From a virus: a stretch of DNA of 20,531 bases. Positions 19,507-20,531 of this stretch are shown one piece after another (within the stretch, counting starts at the first letter, position 1; every line of letters begins with the position of its first letter). The notes under the pieces are model-generated. The model saw only the letters and a program-made list of their open reading frames with translations. It did no database searches and had not been told where the DNA came from. The position numbers were made by a program, and so were the translations under genes. The DNA lies in IMG/VR virus record IMGVR_UViG_3300034375_005763, positions 1 to 20,531 of that record; one strand, given 5' to 3'.

Positions 19507-19551
19507 TGCGACACTATGTGCAATGGCTTTAATTAGCCATTGTGCTAATAT
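19507..19551 (+). promoter_or_regulatory. Promoter module 4 (before 19578)
   Basis: TGCGACA (19507-19513), dyad CAATGGCT-TTAATT-AGCCATTG (19521-19542), TG-C-TAATAT -10 (19546-19551), distance 39. The loss of one base falls in the dyad loop. Confidence 0.75.
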
Positions 19552-19577
19552 AGGTTATTAACTTATAGGAGAAAAAA

Positions 19578-19673
19578 ATGGATTACGAAAATGATTACAA
19601 CTTACTTGAAGATGTTTCAGAAGAAATAGATGTATGGGAAGATTTAGAAGATGAAGATGAAGAACAGTTTTAA
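19578..19673 (+). CDS. Very acidic microprotein (31 aa)
   Basis: A 31-codon frame with TAGGAG 7 bases before the ATG. Sixteen residues are Asp or Glu (DLEDEDEEQF at the end) and none is basic, the opposite of most phage small proteins here, which suggests a DNA-mimic or an inhibitor of a basic protein; that is inference. Having its own promoter module, ribosome site and following module, it is most likely a true gene despite its size. Confidence 0.68.
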   Translation: MDYENDYNLLEDVSEEIDVWEDLEDEDEEQF

Positions 19674-19674
19674 C

Positions 19675-19720
19675 TGCGACACTATGTGCAATGGTGTTAA
19701 CTGCACCATTGTGCTATTAT
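19675..19720 (+). promoter_or_regulatory. Promoter module 5 (before 19746)
   Basis: TGCGACA (19675-19681), dyad CAATGGTG (19689-19696) / CACCATTG (19704-19711), TG-C-TATTAT -10 (19715-19720), distance 40. The C-to-T and G-to-A changes in the arms relative to the other copies pair with each other. Confidence 0.75.
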
Positions 19721-19745
19721 ACGTTTATTAACTAGGAGAAAGAAA

Positions 19746-20153
19746 ATGAAAACAAAACAAATAAAAAACTTTAAAATGAACGACGTTACATACAAGATGA
19801 GAAGATCAGTTATTGAAATTCTTTACACAGCAAAAAGTAAAGGAATCATACTTCCAAGAATCAATGTTAGAATAGGTGAGTCAACTCACAATTACCCAAA
19901 TGTTTTGGGTGTTGGTGGCAATCTTAATATTTGGATAACTAAAACTGCAATTGACAGAAGTTCAGATTACTTATTACACGTTGTATTACATGAGTTATGT
20001 CATGCAATTTTTAATTTACCTCATAACGAATCTTGCCCTCTAATGGCATCTGTATTAGATAAGCCTTGCACAAATGCTCAAGCATGGAAAATCTTTGAAA
20101 GTTATTATTATGAAAATGTTAAACATGCGACACAATGCGCAATGGCAAGTTAA
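19746..20153 (+). CDS. Zinc metallopeptidase-like protein (135 aa)
   Basis: HELCH (82-86) in VVLHELCHAIFNLPHNESCPLMAS is a metallopeptidase HExxH site; H93 and the following SCPLM could act as third ligand and Met-turn, a metzincin-like layout with one extra residue before the third His. A SprT-like or minigluzincin fold is the alternative. Upstream strands (INVRIGESTHNYPN, GGNLNIWITK) fit the N-terminal sheet of such enzymes. It may cut a host or phage protein. AGGAG precedes the start. The tail (ATQCAMAS) is encoded by promoter module 6, with the stop TAA inside its loop. Confidence 0.78.
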   Translation: MKTKQIKNFKMNDVTYKMRRSVIEILYTAKSKGIILPRINVRIGESTHNYPNVLGVGGNLNIWITKTAIDRSSDYLLHVVLHELCHAIFNLPHNESCPLMASVLDKPCTNAQAWKIFESYYYENVKHATQCAMAS

Positions 20154-20171
20154 TCTCCATTGTGCTATTAT
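20126..20171 (+). promoter_or_regulatory. Promoter module 6 (before 20178)
   Basis: TGCGACA (20126-20132), imperfect dyad CAATGG (20140-20145) / CCATTG (20157-20162), TG-C-TATTAT -10 (20166-20171), distance 40. Predicted +1 is the A of the ATG at 20178. The left part lies within the coding end of the metallopeptidase-like gene. Confidence 0.72.
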
Positions 20172-20177
20172 ACTAAT

Positions 20178-20309
20178 ATGAATAAAAAAGATAAAAAAGA
20201 TGATTCAAAACCAAGTGATGAATTTACCAACTGTAGATGTTGTGGCGAATACATCAGAGGAGATAACAGGTCAACAAGTGACAAAAGATATTGTGGAGAC
20301 TGTGCATAA
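20178..20309 (+). CDS. Small zinc-finger protein (43 aa), predicted leaderless
   Basis: A 43-codon frame with a charged N-terminus (MNKKDKKDDSKPSDE), then CRCC (19-22) and YCGDC (38-42), two Cys pairs that can bind one zinc ion. There is no Shine-Dalgarno; the -10 of module 6 puts transcription start on the ATG itself, the same geometry as the 56-aa minus-strand gene. Last gene before the right-end palindromes. Confidence 0.65.
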   Translation: MNKKDKKDDSKPSDEFTNCRCCGEYIRGDNRSTSDKRYCGDCA

Positions 20310-20338
20310 AAATTAACTACCTCCTAGTGTTAATATAT

Positions 20339-20427
20339 CGCGCGACAAAATGTCGCGCGGTAATAAATTTAACATGGGACAAAATGTCGCGGGCGCGACT
20401 GCATAACAGGTGCGACAAAATGTCGCA
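20339..20427. repeat. Three operator-like palindromes at the right end
   Basis: CGCGCGACA-AAA-TGTCGCGCG (20339-20359), TGGGACA-AAA-TGTCGCG (20375-20391, imperfect) and TGCGACA-AAA-TGTCGCA (20411-20427, perfect). A GC dyad GTCGCG-GG-CGCGAC lies between the second and third. No -10 follows at 40 bases, so these are not copies of the promoter module but full two-sided sites spaced 36 bases apart. Confidence 0.8.
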
Positions 20428-20430
20428 GGG

Positions 20431-20531
<101 letters not shown>

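Overview
The window is strongly AT-rich, gene-dense DNA from a tailed bacteriophage (Caudoviricetes). Many stop/start codons overlap (TAATG, ATGA), replication and lysis genes are typical of phage, there is a terminase small subunit, and no host housekeeping gene, rRNA or tRNA is seen. The base composition and the type of family A DNA polymerase (Leu at the position of E. coli Phe762) suggest a marine phage, perhaps of an AT-rich alphaproteobacterium such as a SAR11-like host. That host guess is inference.

Layout. (1) 1-630, minus strand: 5' part of an SNF2-type helicase running off the left edge. (2) 675-7955, plus strand: replication block with an unknown protein, a coiled-coil protein, a possible ssDNA-binding protein, an archaeo-eukaryotic-type primase, a UvrD-like helicase, a structured RNA leader, a DUF3310 protein and a family A DNA polymerase with an intact 3'-5' exonuclease. 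(3) 7962-10578: conserved unknown protein, then a probable lysis module of one-TM and TM/coiled-coil proteins ending in an M15 peptidase, then small zinc and basic proteins. (4) 10584-13578: small secreted protein on the minus strand, a ribbon-helix-helix-like protein, zinc and HNH proteins, and a PD-(D/E)XK nuclease of the RecB/Cas4 type. (5) 13579-15174: repeat-rich spacer, unknown gene, minus-strand terminase small subunit with partner gene, and a divergent spacer with hairpins. (6) 15175-17591: VRR-NUC nuclease, GP88-family protein (minus) and a long non-coding stretch with heptamer repeats, palindromic sites and large RNA-like hairpins. (7) 17592-20309: seven small accessory genes, nearly all separate transcription units. 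(8) 20310-20531: three operator-like palindromes, then a 53-base C run that looks like an artefact.

The most interesting feature is a repeated promoter module. A TGCGACA box lies 39-40 bp upstream of an extended -10 (TG-N-TATTAT type), and in six copies a dyad of the CAATGGC...GCCATTG type fills the space between. Seven copies precede the plus-strand genes from 17592 on; a minus-strand copy precedes a 56-aa ORF, and a degenerate one precedes the GP88-family gene. Full palindromic versions (TGCGACA-NNN-TGTCGCA) occur without a promoter inside three ~80-bp repeat units with GCTTGNN heptamers, and again at the right end. I infer a phage regulon controlled by one DNA-binding protein whose sites centre near -44, a class II-activator-like position. 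Two of these promoters place the predicted +1 exactly on an ATG, which predicts leaderless mRNAs.

Other candidates are a pseudoknot-capable leader RNA ahead of the DUF3310/polymerase genes and twin long-stem hairpins at 16850-17104.
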